In this document: positions 11,623 to 22,309 of the stretch, piece after piece
Layout: each line of letters opens with the position of its first letter
How positions within the stretch are numbered: position 1 is the first letter of the stretch
DNA from: Parelaphostrongylus tenuis
Lineage: Eukaryota; Nematoda; Chromadorea; Rhabditida; Metastrongylidae
NCBI GenBank assembly: GCA_019055375.1
Contig: JAHQIW010004280.1
Span: 62,001-126,000 of the forward strand
Length of the DNA: 64,000 bases
Direction of reading: 5' to 3'
Notes under the pieces: model-generated
The model's database searches: none
Seen by the model: only the letters and a program-made list of their open reading frames with translations
Told to the model about the DNA's origin: nothing
Program-made: the position numbers and the translations under genes

Positions 11623-12987
11623 AGAGTTTTGCATTGGCTGACTTTTCTCTACTCAAAGTCTCTTGGAAACTTGGGCGGTCCGTTTTCACTAGTTTTGTGG
11701 AACCTAGCACATAGTTCACTCTTGCGTTTGTTGCGCAACAGTCAAATTGTCATACGATAGCTCAAATCACGTGAATTCTAGGTATGTGCACTTCTTTTGA
11801 AACGGCTTTCTATTTCGTTGTTGTAGTAAGAATAAGATTATGTTCCACACTTGACTATTTTATTCTAAACAAAACTTTTCAACTAAACTTTTGAGAATCA
11901 TTTGATAGCTTAAACCTCTGTGATTTGAATCATATATTTGGTTTTGAACGTGACTTCTCAATGCTGTTGTAGCAGACAAAAAAAGTTTGAGGTTTCCAAT
12001 GGAGTCGTTATATTGCAAAAAGCGAGGTGCCTTTGTGCCAATGTTGCGAAAAACCATATACATAACGGAGCAGATAGCGCGCCTCAAGTGCAAAGCAAAG
12101 TCCTCATTTGGTTGCTACAGCGCATTCCAAAGTCCTTTTCAAAAACCATTGTACATCATTGGTATGTTCGCGATTTTACCTTTTCGGAACCGTAGACCCA
12201 CAGCCTCTTCGTCTGCTACTGGCAATTGTGGGGGTCTGCGCCACTTCCTCTGTATTTTCAACCCCATCGTGACATTGTTAGATGCAGCAGCGTGCCACTG
12301 TTAGACCTAGCAGCTCGTCGGTGTTAGACACAAAAGCTGACTTGATAGACGCAACAGCCTGCCATTGTTAAATGCAGCACGTTGAAATCAAGAAATGCGG
12401 GGGAGATGGAGCAGACCGTCCATTTTTGTCACCTGGAAATCGAGAGGTCGTGGATCCACGTTCTCAGAAGAGTTGAGCTATCGAGTAACTACTAAGACTC
12501 TAAAAAAATCAACAAAACGCGTTTTTTTACCAGCAAAGCGCGTTTTTTTTCCTGGAAATTGTGGATAACGGAAAAGTACCGAACCATCTATTGTTATTGC
12601 TTTTTAGCAGTGGTACGATCCTACAATCAGACATAAAAAAATATTAAATGACACGCAAATTCGACCCTGCACGAGAGTTGAAACCGCGTTTCTACTTTCA
12701 TCGGGGGCAGCCTTGGTACTGGTGGAGCGCCGGTTTAGCACCCGGCTGTAGTCAAATTTTTCGTTCCACTCAATACTCTCTCATATCGTTCGTTTATTGG
12801 TAAGCTAGTGGGCATTTTCGATTCACTGTTTTGCTTCGTCATTCACCGTTGATAAATGTGTTCAATGTTCGTTGAAGTGCGTGAGACATATAATTCAGCC
12901 GACATCCTTGAAAAATCTACAGATTCGCCACATTCATGAATGCGAATTAAAAACAGTTGTTATTCGCTGGAAAGTCCATCAGTGTCG
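11623..12987. other. Non-coding stretch with repeat debris
   Basis: The first 45 bp are similar to the 3' flank of the tRNA-Met pseudogene at 14.7 kb. Around 11780-11860 is a dispersed block (tatttcgttgttg.. gttccacacttg). Frames near 11860-12300 overlap on both strands and have no motif. A small minisatellite is listed separately at 12275-12382. Confidence 0.4.
12275..12382. repeat. Degenerate ~22-25-bp tandem repeat, about five units
   Basis: Successive units begin TGTTAGATGCAGCAG, TGTTAGACCTAGCAG, TGTTAGACACAAAAG, TGATAGACGCAACAG and TGTTAAATGCAGCA. Unit length varies slightly and the units are diverged, so the array is old. Confidence 0.7.
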
Positions 12988-13060
12988 GTGCTTGGCGCAG
13001 TGGTTAGCAGCGTCCTATGGCGCACATGTGTGCGATGGCTCGATTCCACGCCCGGCTCAT
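12988..13060 (+). repeat. tRNA-like Pol III module (SINE head)
   Basis: The A-box-like tggcgcagtgg at about 13001 and B-box-like gctcgattcca at about 13038 have tRNA spacing, and a cysteine/glycine-type tRNA layout is suggested. The acceptor arm is not complementary, so it is not a functional tRNA. The A box matches that of the SINE copies at 23.6, 24.8 and 41.2 kb. Confidence 0.45.
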
Positions 13061-13611
13061 TAGACATTCTATTCCCTTGTGATTCGCAAATTATTAGCAC
13101 ATTTGTGTGGGCGGATAACAGCACTCCTACGTAACACATCGGTAGGCCACCGAGAGTCATTGTTAACAGATATATTACATTCAATCATCAGCAACGGTGC
13201 CTGCTGGAGTCGAATGCGTGGCGCATTCTTCAGAGCCTTGTCAACAGCAACAGCTTCATCCTTTTACTCAGTGAATGCGTACTCAAAACAACAAAGTTTT
13301 TATGAACTAAAAGATCCACAAATTTGCCTATAGTACATTTGAACATTAAAAGTCAAAATAAGAAAAAATGCACTTGATTTGACATGTATACAATATATGG
13401 CAGCGTGACTGTGTTCAATACCGATATGGACTTGTCAGGTCAACCATTGACGGTTGGTTGCTGACAGATCGACATAACTGGGTGGAAGAAAGAGTGTTGG
13501 CAGAACGAACGTCAGTAGTGCGAAGGTTAGCAGGCGCTTCCGCAGAAGCTAAAATGAGAGTCTGAATATCGTTCGACGTTGAAAGATTCGCTTATCACTC
13601 ATCATTATTAA

Positions 13612-13626
13612 GTATATTATATATAC

Positions 13627-13662
<36 letters not shown>
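13612..13662. repeat. (AT)n microsatellite
   Basis: A run of AT dinucleotides, interrupted by acgtgc near its start and otherwise pure from about 13632 to 13661. Confidence 0.95.
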
Positions 13663-14676
13663 CATCAAAGCATCGCTAAAAGCAATCAGTCGAATAAGAA
13701 GAATTCTGATCAACCAGTTAGAGTTTGGTCAATTCAACGAGATGGTCTCGAAAGGTACGTAAATCTACTTATCGCTTCATCACAGATGCTTTGTCTCAAA
13801 TCACAACTCACACAGTTTAGTGGATGATGCATTTCTTTCGTGTCTAAGAAGACTTTGTGTGTTATATGCTAAGACACAATAATTTTTCCCCACGAAATTG
13901 CTTGGCAGAAGCTGGAAATGAAAGCAAACCATATAAATGCCGTCTCGAACGATTTAAGTGAAATCCGTTCTCTTGACTTGAAAGGGCTACAGCTGCTCTT
14001 ATAAGGAACTGTTATGCCAACTGTATGTGGAAAACCACTTCTTCGTATGGTTCTAAGGTGTTCCAGGTTTGCGTGCGTTGTCGCAGAGATATTTTGTTCA
14101 CAAATTTTCGTATTAGTCATATGATTTAGGTTAATGCAAAAACTTTGTCTTATGAGGGATCATTCACGCAATCGTAGCAGAAGAAATGTTATGAGGAGGA
14201 GGATATGTGCGACTTAGAACTAGTTTTTACATTTTCATTAGATTGCTATCATTTTGAAATGGTTGAAATTCCATCGGTAACAATAAGCACCATGAAAGAC
14301 CTTTGCTAGCTTAACATTTTTGTGGCAACGAGCAGTGATTAGTGACGCATGAATAAGGAATCAAGGTCATATACAAGGCACCTGGTTCGATCCTCTCCCC
14401 AGAAGTCTCCTGCAGTCAGTTGACTGAGAACACCTCACTTCGGCTACTTTTAAAATTTATCTCCAAGCTTCTCTACCAGCATTCTGCAACATTCAAAAGG
14501 AAGGCGAAATCTTGAAGTAGAAACCAAAGCATAAAGAGTGCAAGGACACGAATCGTATACAGGAATTTCTGGTTTCCGCACTGTAATCTGTGACAAAGCG
14601 TTGTGTAAAAAAAAACACGTTCGCCGCTGCGAATGGAAACTTTGACTAGAAAAACGTCAACAAATGCAAAACGTTC
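13663..14676. other. Non-coding stretch
   Basis: No supported gene. The minus frame at 13869-14120 has no motif. A B-box-like ggttcgatcct occurs at about 14383 without a matching A box. Confidence 0.4.
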
Positions 14677-14748
14677 GCTCCCAGTGAGGCTCGAACTCAG
14701 GACCTTTAGAATATGAGACTGACGCGCTGCCGACTGCGCTACGCATGC
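14677..14748 (-). pseudogene. tRNA-Met pseudogene
   Basis: On the minus strand this is a close relative of the tRNA-Met at 11550. The A box TAGCGCAGTCGG, the CAT anticodon and the B box GTTCGAGCC are conserved. However, the acceptor strand reads GCATGCG and no longer pairs with the 3' strand, the anticodon loop is CTCATAT, and the T stem has a C-C mismatch. About 45 nt of 3' flank also resemble the flank of the real gene. It is read as a duplicated and decayed tRNA. Confidence 0.85.
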
Positions 14749-14814
14749 GCAGCAGTTCCTGATGTTTGCAAACAGAGCAAAGTTTCGGAATCCCCAAGAT
14801 TTGAGTTTTGGGAC

Positions 14815-15265
14815 CACAATTTGAATTCTAGGTAAAAGGCTATGTTCGACGCAAAAACGACCTCTGAGAATTTGAGGGTCAAAATACTCTCATCGACCGC
14901 AAAGAGATATACTATGTCATTATCACTCGTCTTAACAAGGCTTTCTTCTGCTACAGAATAAGTACTGAATCTCTGATTAGGAGACATTATCAAAGCCTCG
15001 CCGAGCTAAAATTAGGCGCTGAAAGTGTGATCATATTTTTGCTCAGCGCACTAATAAGTCTTTCAATAGTCAATAGCGCTATTAAAATCGCCAAGATCAA
15101 GGCTATTGAGTGATTGCTAAAAATCTAAGGAAAAAGTGAAAAAGATCCCGTCTCGTATGGGTTAATATAGTCAGGACGAAAGTTCAGTCTTCTGCTTGAG
15201 GTCGAAGTTTTAGAAGAAGCAAACCGCTACTTTCTGCTTTGTTTTCTCGTCAAAGAACGTTTTGA
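14815..15265 (-). repeat. Dispersed segment, copy 2 (inverted partner at 8362-9090)
   Basis: This is the reverse-complement counterpart of the segment at 8362-9090, lacking that copy's 364-bp insertion. A minus frame (14993-14739) reads RFSTYSVAEESLVKTS, VYLFAVDESILTLKFSEVVF and onward, with a coding-like composition, and then runs into the tRNA-Met pseudogene. The shared frame suggests an old protein-coding source that I cannot name. Confidence 0.65.
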
Positions 15266-15510
15266 TGTGAGTCGGCTTCGATTCCCGTTTGGTCTAGATT
15301 GAACCACTTGGGGTTCACTCCATTGAAAATTTCTGTTTTTTTTCTGGATTTTAGTCCTTTAATACATTATGTCCTTCACGGATCCTTCACGCCAGATGTG
15401 AGTCGGCTTCGATTCCCGTTTGGCCTAGATTGAACCACTTGGGGTTCACTCCATTGAGAATTTCTGTTTTTTTTTTCTGGATTTTATTCCTTTAATACAT
15501 TATGCCCTTC
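15264..15510. repeat. 131-bp tandem duplication
   Basis: Two units start at 15264 and 15395 with the phrase gatgtgagtcggcttcgatt. They differ at only a few sites (ggtctagatt against ggcctagatt, T-run length). The second unit is cut at about 15510. The first unit begins exactly where the dispersed segment ends. Confidence 0.9.
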
Positions 15511-15904
15511 TAAGACAAGTTCGTGAAGTAAAAATTTTCTATTGAAAGGAATTCTGAATACCTTGTACTACGACTGTGTACCGAATCTAAATAGTGCTTA
15601 AGTTACAATAGGAAATTAGGTAGTATTCTCTCGAAATCACCTGTGAAGAGTCCAGCGACCACAGCTTTGCTGCGCTATCAAATTCTGACCACAGGCCTGG
15701 CTGGGATGAAAAGAAATTTAGTAGATTCTGTTGAGAAGATCTATCTCGTCATGTAAAAGACCTGTCGCAGTACTACCTTTTGAAAAAATTATTTTAATTC
15801 AGTTTTCCGAATAACTAAAAACTAGAAAATTCAGACACGAAGAAGTATGACTTTATCTGCATGATGGTGATGTCAACAGATTTTTTAAAACGACAATACG
15901 AAAA
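15511..15904. other. AT-rich non-coding stretch
   Basis: Nothing recognisable was seen. Confidence 0.5.
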
Positions 15905-16110
15905 ATCCTCTAACCATTGCGCCACATGTGCTCCTTGGAACGACGTATAAGATGAAAAGCACACGATGTCAATGGTTTAATCTCGCGCTCATGGCTCGCC
16001 AAGCCATCCATCCCTCCTCCGGAGTCATCCGGAGAGAAAAAAAAAGATGCAGAAACGGTTCGACATGCCAATAATGAGAAGATGACTACGAGCTTTATCG
16101 GCTCCTCAGC
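15905..16110. repeat. SINE fragments in opposite orientations
   Basis: Positions 15909-15935 match the tRNA-like start of the SINE in minus orientation (ccattgcgccacatgtgctcc). About 15960-16030 matches the following part (tcaatggtttaatctcgcgc and ggctcgccaagccatccatc) in the other orientation. It looks like two overlapping truncated insertions or an internal inversion. Confidence 0.45.
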
Positions 16111-16282
16111 CATTGTAGGACTGTTACTTTGTAAGCATCGAGTTTGTCTTCGACCAAATGACCGAGAAACTGATCACTTGGGAATTGTCATGACAGCCAG
16201 AACACTGACTACAACATAAACAACTTCTACCGCATAGCTAATCTAACCAATCATTTCGATAACCTATTCGTATAACAAAGCG

Positions 16283-16742
16283 CTACAGATCTGGAACCAT
16301 TCGACGAATATCGCTAAATTTTAAAACCGTTCTTGATATTCGTCTCAACACTTTCGAGATCGCGGACCCGCCGCTTTGCATCTTTGATGCTAAGCGTGGC
16401 AACGCAATGACTGTATCACTATGTTTATCGATGAATCGACCATCAAAAGCATTAACTTCAATCATCATATAGTGGTGCGTTTGTAGGCCACCGACATGCA
16501 GTTGCCTCATTTCCTCGACCAGCTTGGACAGGAGTTGCTTGAGTGAGACTGTATTATGGTTGGCCATGAAGGAAAGCTGACGAATCCGGGTAACGACGAA
16601 CGGCGAGTGTACGGCTCTGTCTCCTCTTACCCTTTTTTATACTGTTCCCGAGACGACGTTGGCTGTCATTAATTCTTCTGCTGGCTTCGAATCGATGGAT
16701 TTGAATGTGGTTCACTCTCGATTCTGATTTCACTCTTCTCAT
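16283..16742 (-). pseudogene. Unidentified coding region with a frame break
   Basis: Two adjacent minus-strand frames have coding-like codon use: 16742-16554, starting MRRVKSESRVNHIQIHRFEA, and 16567-16283, containing LKQLLSKLVEEMRQLHVG. The second frame extends upstream without a stop to about 16640, where an A-run (aaaaaaggg) sits at the switch point. It therefore looks like one coding region of about 150 codons with a one-base slip in a homopolymer. No domain is recognised. It lies just upstream of the BEL element but on the opposite strand. Alternatives are a frameshifted host gene or a transposon accessory ORF. Confidence 0.35.
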
Positions 16743-16949
16743 GATTCCTGATTTATCGTGACATGGTGGGCTTAGATTATGGCCTGATATTTGCCCATTA
16801 ACTGACTATACTAATACAAAGTTGTCAGCTTGGTTTGAGGATTGGAAGCAGCTGGAGTCATGTATTTTGCATTAATGGTCTATACGATTACACTGGGCAC
16901 GTTGTGTTATCCCGGTCATAAATCAACATCCTAGCTATAGTTATACTAT

Positions 16950-16952
16950 GTC

Positions 16953-16985
<33 letters not shown>
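16950..16985. repeat. (AT)n microsatellite
   Basis: A pure AT dinucleotide run followed by acacatatat, just before the first recognisable gag sequence of the BEL element. Confidence 0.9.
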
Positions 16986-16987
<2 letters not shown>

Positions 16988-17073
16988 TTCTTTATAAACT
17001 AATTTTCTAACTTATGAAGCTATATGATGTTCTACTGGCTTCGAATTGATGGATTCAAAAGTCGTACCTGTAG

Positions 17074-17625
17074 AAATTCAACTTTCTCATCAGCTCTCTC
17101 AAAGAAGAACTCCTCCAGGCAATCAAAAAATTTCAAATCAACAATGAGAACTATCAAAAGGCCATCAATCTCCTTTGTTCAAAACATGGAAACTCTGAAG
17201 AACTGATTCTTCAGCTATTGGAGAAAGACAAAATCTCCATTCGTTCACCAGCCTTACATGAACAACGAACAATACTGGAACATGTACAGGCTATCATGTT
17301 TCAACTAATCAACAAAGGAGAGAACGTAAACAATCAGTGCATGTATAAAAAGTTCCCTCGAAATTTCCCAGTGATACGCAACGTTAAGTATTAGCACAGA
17401 AGACAACGAATTCTTTGATATGCAAACACTCTTACAGCTTCTAGATGAAGCAATCTCTAATGAGCAATATCACGCTTCATGACCAACACCCGAACACCCA
17501 ACACACTTAGGATCGATGGACACAACAAACATCATTGACTTGTATGCATTGTAAAGGCGAACAAAAGCCTTTGTATTGTAACCAATACAAAACTCCACAA
17601 GAACGGTATCAATATCTCAAAAATG
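17074..17625 (+). pseudogene. BEL gag remnant with zinc-knuckle region
   Basis: The frame 17074-17394 keeps the family core of BEL gag proteins (the DUF1759-type region): LISSLKEELLQAIKKF, NENYQKAINLLCSKHGNSEE and LHEQRTILEHVQAIMFQL. It ends at a TAG. A second frame near 17415-17480 keeps FDMQTLLQLLDEAISNEQYH, and a third at about 17541-17665 has the cysteine pattern CMHCKG ... CHICASPSHATS of the nucleic-acid-binding knuckle, with a TAA inside. The N-terminus is missing or lies in unrecognised sequence. At least three frame changes make it dead. Confidence 0.8.
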
Positions 17626-19035
17626 ACAACTCATGCCACATCTGTGCATCCCCTTCGCATGCGACCTCTTAATGTATGGGGTCATCATGCTATAAATGCC
17701 CAAAAACGACACCATACCTCAAGCTGTTTCTATTCAGTCTCAAAGGAAAAACCATCTGCGCCTTTTCCGAACAAAGGCACTAACAAAAACGAGGTGAAAA
17801 CTAAACCCAATAAGCCTCACACATCGAAAATCAACCACATCGTACATTACGAATTATCCAATTACGGTAACGAAACTACGCCAGCCCGGAAGGCTGACAT
17901 GGTTGACAAGTTGGTCAAAAAATCATTAAAAAAGAGGCAGTCAACTATGCTACCTACGGGACTGTTGATATCACTGAATCCGACAACCGAACGTCTAGAG
18001 AAAATTCGTGTCTTACTGGACACAGGAGCCGAACTGTCTTTTATCGATGAAAAGTTGGCACAGAATCTCCAGTTACCCATAATAGACGAAATGAAACTGC
18101 ATCTAAACACATTCGGCTCCCACGAGATACAGGAGCATGTAGCAAGACAAGTGGCGTTGGCTGCGTGGGACGCAGAAGGGTATCAGCTCTCACTATCCCT
18201 CTATACACATAATATGCTAACTAAGGCGCTTCATGCTCCAAATATAAGTCCAGAGGACAAGGAATTCATACGAAAAAACAGTCTCAGTATCGAACCGAAT
18301 GGGAGTGGGTCCTTCATAAAACCGTCGATTCTCCTCGGATGCGATCAGTTATGGACACTAATAAAGAACGACGAACCTCACATCCAACTGCCATCTGGCC
18401 TATATCTTCTTCCAAAAACAACAGGATTTTTGTGTACAGGGAAGATCAAAGAAGTAAATCTAATGCACCAAAAGAAAGAAGAAAACACACTCATGAAACT
18501 ACAACAAAAAGAAGAAGATGAAATCGAACAGCAAAGGCGGGAGGATGATGACGATATAGACAACTGGGAGGATCACTGGACACTGCAGGGTCAGGTTAAC
18601 ACCGCCCTCATTCATCACTCAGAACCATATCTTAACGAGGAAATCGATTGGAAAAAGTTTTGGACTTCAGAATCTGCGGGAACCGAAGAATTTACAGCTT
18701 CTGAAAAAGAAGAAAAGGTGCGCAGAGATCAAAAAGTGTGGGACAACTCCAACGGAACTATCGAAAAAAGAACGGACGGTTACTACGTACGTCTCCCATG
18801 GAAGGAAGTCTCAACCCCACTACCAGACAATAAAGCGATGGCGTATAATAGACTAGTGAGTGTATGGAGATCCCTACAGAATGACGAGAATCTGTTGAAG
18901 ATGTACAACGATTTATTCGAGGAACAACTTCGTTCAAATATCCTAGAGGAAGTCGACGAGGGGAAAACCTCCCATACATCTCGAATCCATAAATTCCTCA
19001 TCAAGCAGTTCTCACACCTCAGAAACAACAAGTAA
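17623..19035 (+). CDS. BEL Pol N-terminal part: retropepsin and pre-RT linker
   Basis: This is the longest open frame in the window, 470 codons. The first ~25 residues are probably not authentic: the ATG lies out of frame with the zinc-knuckle segment, and the true frame joins at KRHHTSSCF. A retropepsin-like aspartic protease follows, with catalytic LLDTGAELSFID (Asp at residue 133), then FGSHEIQEHVA and ILLGCDQLWTLI. A Glu/Lys-rich linker (about residues 285-320) precedes the conserved FWTSESAGTEEF, DGYYVRLPW and LPDNKAMAYNRL blocks that lead into the reverse transcriptase. The RT would continue, but a frame change and TAA end this frame at 19035. Confidence 0.88.
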   Translation: MTTHATSVHPLRMRPLNVWGHHAINAQKRHHTSSCFYSVSKEKPSAPFPNKGTNKNEVKTKPNKPHTSKINHIVHYELSNYGNETTPARKADMVDKLVKKSLKKRQSTMLPTGLLISLNPTTERLEKIRVLLDTGAELSFIDEKLAQNLQLPIIDEMKLHLNTFGSHEIQEHVARQVALAAWDAEGYQLSLSLYTHNMLTKALHAPNISPEDKEFIRKNSLSIEPNGSGSFIKPSILLGCDQLWTLIKNDEPHIQLPSGLYLLPKTTGFLCTGKIKEVNLMHQKKEENTLMKLQQKEEDEIEQQRREDDDDIDNWEDHWTLQGQVNTALIHHSEPYLNEEIDWKKFWTSESAGTEEFTASEKEEKVRRDQKVWDNSNGTIEKRTDGYYVRLPWKEVSTPLPDNKAMAYNRLVSVWRSLQNDENLLKMYNDLFEEQLRSNILEEVDEGKTSHTSRIHKFLIKQFSHLRNNK

Positions 19036-19650
19036 ACTGAGAATAGTTCATGACGCACCTGCTCACTACAAGGTATGCCCATCATTGAATGACCTTTTGT
19101 ATAGAGAACCGGTAATTCTTTTCAAACTGCTCGGACTTCTCCGCTACAACGGGAGAATAGAAATAACTTTAGATGTCGAGAAAGCATTTCTACGGGTCCG
19201 ACTTCATGAAGAGGACAGGGATGTGACACGTTGCTTGTGGTTACATAACCACAAGTCACAACCAGCTCCAGACAATAATAAAGTCATTTGATTTACTAGA
19301 GCCACCTTTGGATTGATCGCATCACCGTTCGTGCTCACAGGAACAGTTCATCACCCCTCAACCAATACAAACAAGATGTCGATCTAGCTGAAGAAGTGGA
19401 GAAAAACTTGTACGTCGATAATCTGATTTTAACTAACGATGAGTTGGAGAATTCAACACATGATTAGTCACTCTTGAAGCACATATTCAACGACCTCAAC
19501 ATGAACCTTAGCGAATTTATCTCAAATGATACCGATCTAACGGCGAGAATACCTACTCCCGACAAATCTGAAAATCGACTACCAAAAGTGCTTGAAATTC
19601 ATGGGACACCCGCTCAGATTGTCCACAGCTATCGTGTACTATGAGAACAC
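19034..19650 (+). pseudogene. BEL reverse transcriptase, broken
   Basis: From 19034 the frame reads LRIVHDAPAHYKVCPSLNDL, then VILFKLLGLLRYNG and DVEKAFLRVRLHEEDRDVTR (the palm with the first catalytic Asp) up to a TGA at 19289-19291. The same frame resumes with ATFGLIASPFVLTGT. The catalytic loop appears in another frame as NLYVDNLILTND near 19407-19445, followed by a stop. YVDN instead of YVDD is common in BEL elements. Three stops or shifts within 600 bp mean that no active enzyme can be made. Confidence 0.88.
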
Positions 19651-20242
19651 ATCAGCGCATCATCAGAAGAACAGGGTTAGTATTCTAGCTTCTGTATACG
19701 ATCCAGTGGGATTTCTCTTACCATTACTTCACCATGTCAAAGTATTCTTACGTTCTTTATGGAAAAACAAGTATGACTGGGACACTGTTCTGCCAGAACC
19801 TTGCAGAGACCAATGGATGCATATATGCACGAAGATGAACGGATTCACAAAAGTTCTGCCAAGTTTTCTCGGGGCAAAGAATAGTGACTACACTCTAGTA
19901 GCCTTTGCCGACGCTAGTACTGAAGCTATCGCCTCATGTATTTACTTACGCTTCAAAGACTCGACTCATCTTCTGATGACAAAAGGCAAACTGCCTTCTT
20001 TGAAGCTAGTTCCAACAATACCGAAAAGGGAACTGGATGCAGTCACTTTAGCACGCCGATTAATGAGTGCTGTCCTAACCCAACTACACAATTCCATCAA
20101 CATCCAGGACATGTATGTCTTCACTGACTCGGAAGTCACTCTCAGATGGATAAAAAGCAAACCGTTGAAGAGCGTTGGACTTAGAGTATTCAACCGTCTA
20201 ATGGAGATAGAAAAAAAATTGTTGAACACATCCAAAGTATAG
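19592..20242 (+). pseudogene. BEL RT thumb/connection and RNase H domain
   Basis: The 216-codon frame contains the post-RT block ILASVYDPVGFLLPLLHHVK and then an RNase H-like fold: LVAFADASTEAIASC (first acidic residues), PKRELDAVTLARRLM and YVFTDSEVTLRWIKS. It joins the preceding RT pieces only through frame changes. The region after 20243 continues, shifted, with DNVADCATRG and WWNGPPFL, which in intact elements lead to the integrase. Confidence 0.85.
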
Positions 20243-20862
20243 GTCCAAGCGTGCTCTTCGGACACATCAAATCACAATGACAATGTAGCAGATTGTGCAA
20301 CCCGCGGACTTGAGCAGCATGAATTACTTGATCATTTTTGGTGGAATGGTCCACCGTTTCTCCAGGAAACTCCAGAAGAATGGAGAGGGACGTTCAACAC
20401 TTTTATATACAATGAAAGCTCGTTCTCCGAGCCGTTGATGTCAAAACTTCATGATGATCAAATAGGTGTAATAAGCGAGGGAATTTATCCAAGAGCAACA
20501 GACAACTTCTTGTCAAATAAGATACATTAAACGGAGAGGGCAAAGTTGACATCTTTACTTCATTGGAGAAATATTCCTTGACCAGCTCAAAAAGGATCGT
20601 GGCGTGGATCTTACGCTATGTCCACAACCTGAGCAATAAAATAAATGCTCGGAAAGTGCATCATATTGCATTATCGACACTTTTGCAAGATACGGAAGTG
20701 AGTCACAATCCCTGCATTTCTGGAAAGGAAATGATCATAGCCGGAAATTTATTGGTCAAGCAACACCACTTATCATCAATAACAACTTCCATGCTCCAAT
20801 CCATGACACACTTAAACATCAAGCAGGATGAGAAAGGGCTACTGCGATGCTTCGGAGTCTAG
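20243..20862 (+). pseudogene. BEL linker between RNase H and integrase
   Basis: The first part (to about 20530) keeps NHNDNVADCATRGLEQHELL and WWNGPPFLQETPEEW in the frame left after the RNase H stop. The frame 20563-20862 keeps RIVAWILRYVHNLSNK, which in BEL elements precedes the integrase zinc domain. There is no catalytic function in this part. Frame breaks occur at about 20242, 20530 and 20862. Confidence 0.75.
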
Positions 20863-22271
20863 GACGAAGTGACTTATGTAAGGATGCGAAAAATCCCTTA
20901 CTAGTGATACAAAATTCCTGGTTGGCGTATGCCATCATTCGAGAAAGTCACAACAAGGGACACCCGGGCATAAGTCACACTATGCTATTGTGCGAGAAAG
21001 ACACTGGATTCCCAAATTACGTGCACAGGTGACACGAATCATCCGTCTTTGCACTCAATGTCAGAGGTTCAATAACCTCCCCTACAAGTATCCTGAACAA
21101 GGAGATCTACCTCAACAAAGGGTTCGCCGGTCACGACCTTTCGAACATGTGGGACTCGACTATTTCGGTCCACTAACGATCATTCAGTCGGATTCCACTG
21201 ATACAAAATGTTATGGAACAATATAACTTGTATGGCAACGAGACTGATACATCTAGTACATCGTATCCGATCTCACAACCGGAGCATTCCTCATGTTCCT
21301 ACGTCGCTTTTTCGCGCGACGAGGAATGCCTTCATCGATCACAAGTGATAATGCTCCGACATTTATACTTGCAGAAGCAATACTTAACGAACGCTTGCAA
21401 TCTATTCAAAATGACCCAGAAGTGATACGCACAATGGCTAATCATGAAATACAGTGGAAATACATTACACCATTCGCTCCATGGCAAGGAGGCTTCTATG
21501 AGAGACTTATCAAGTCAGTAAAACAGTCTCTTTATAAGACTCTTGGGAAATCAAAGCTTTCATTGGAACACTTGACCACAGTAGTCATAGAGATCGAATC
21601 TTTCCTCAATACAAGACCATTGTTGTACGTGGAATTAAACTCGATAAGAGAGGAAATACTTAGACCAATCGACTTTCTTCAAAATGGGTTTGAAATCCCC
21701 TATCCTTTGGACGGACCTAACGAGGAGCAAAACCATCCTACGTACTTCCCACCAGAGATGGAAGCCCTCTTACGAAAGAGAAAACAAGTGATGGAGGATC
21801 TGAATTTATCCTGCATGTTCACAGAAAATTTTGGAAATTTGGAGAACTCAGTACTTAACGTCACTACGTGACAAGCATCAAAGCGGATTGAGAAATAAAG
21901 GAAGTTCTAAATATGCCCATAAAAAAGATGATTTCGTACTTATCAACGATCCAATGCAACCACGACACTTTTGGAAAATGGGCAAAATAGAGGAGTTGGT
22001 CACGAATGCACAAGGAGTTTCTCGCGAAGCAGTGGTTTTACTACCGTCACACCGTCAAATTCGGAGACCTTTGAATCTTCTCATTCCGTTGGAGATAGAA
22101 GATCATCAACCGCAGGATAAAAGAAATGAACAACGTAAATCAATTAACGAAACACAATCTTCACAATCTGGACGAAAGAGAAGTGAACCTAGCGACAAGT
22201 TGCCTACGGGGAAACCCACCGGCACAGACACACGAAAGGTAATTATCGTCTCCGACCTAAGAAACAGATAA
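20847..22271 (+). pseudogene. BEL integrase with C-terminal domain, frameshifted
   Basis: The HHCC zinc module is split: RESHNKGHPGISHTM (20847-21032 frame) and then RLCTQCQRF (20990-21226 frame). The DDE core has the first Asp in HVGLDYFGPLTI, then a frame change near 21226. In frame 21293-21871 it continues with RRFFARRGMPSSITSDNAPT (second Asp) and PFAPWQGGFYERLIKSVKQS (catalytic Glu). After another shift, 21831-22271 carries the C-terminal domain with KKDDFVLINDPMQPRHFWKM and AVVLLPSHRQIRRPLNLLIP. All three catalytic residues are still spelled out, but in two frames. Confidence 0.9.
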
Positions 22272-22309
22272 ACTACGGAGATCTCATAAACTTTCCTCGA
22301 ATTATACAT

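Noticed and set aside
13430..13560. Weak similarity to the conserved minus frame at 48246-48440
   Set aside because: Only scattered short phrases match; too little to call a copy.
14340..14400. B-box-like ggttcgatcct suggesting a tRNA
   Set aside because: No A box at the right distance and no cloverleaf.
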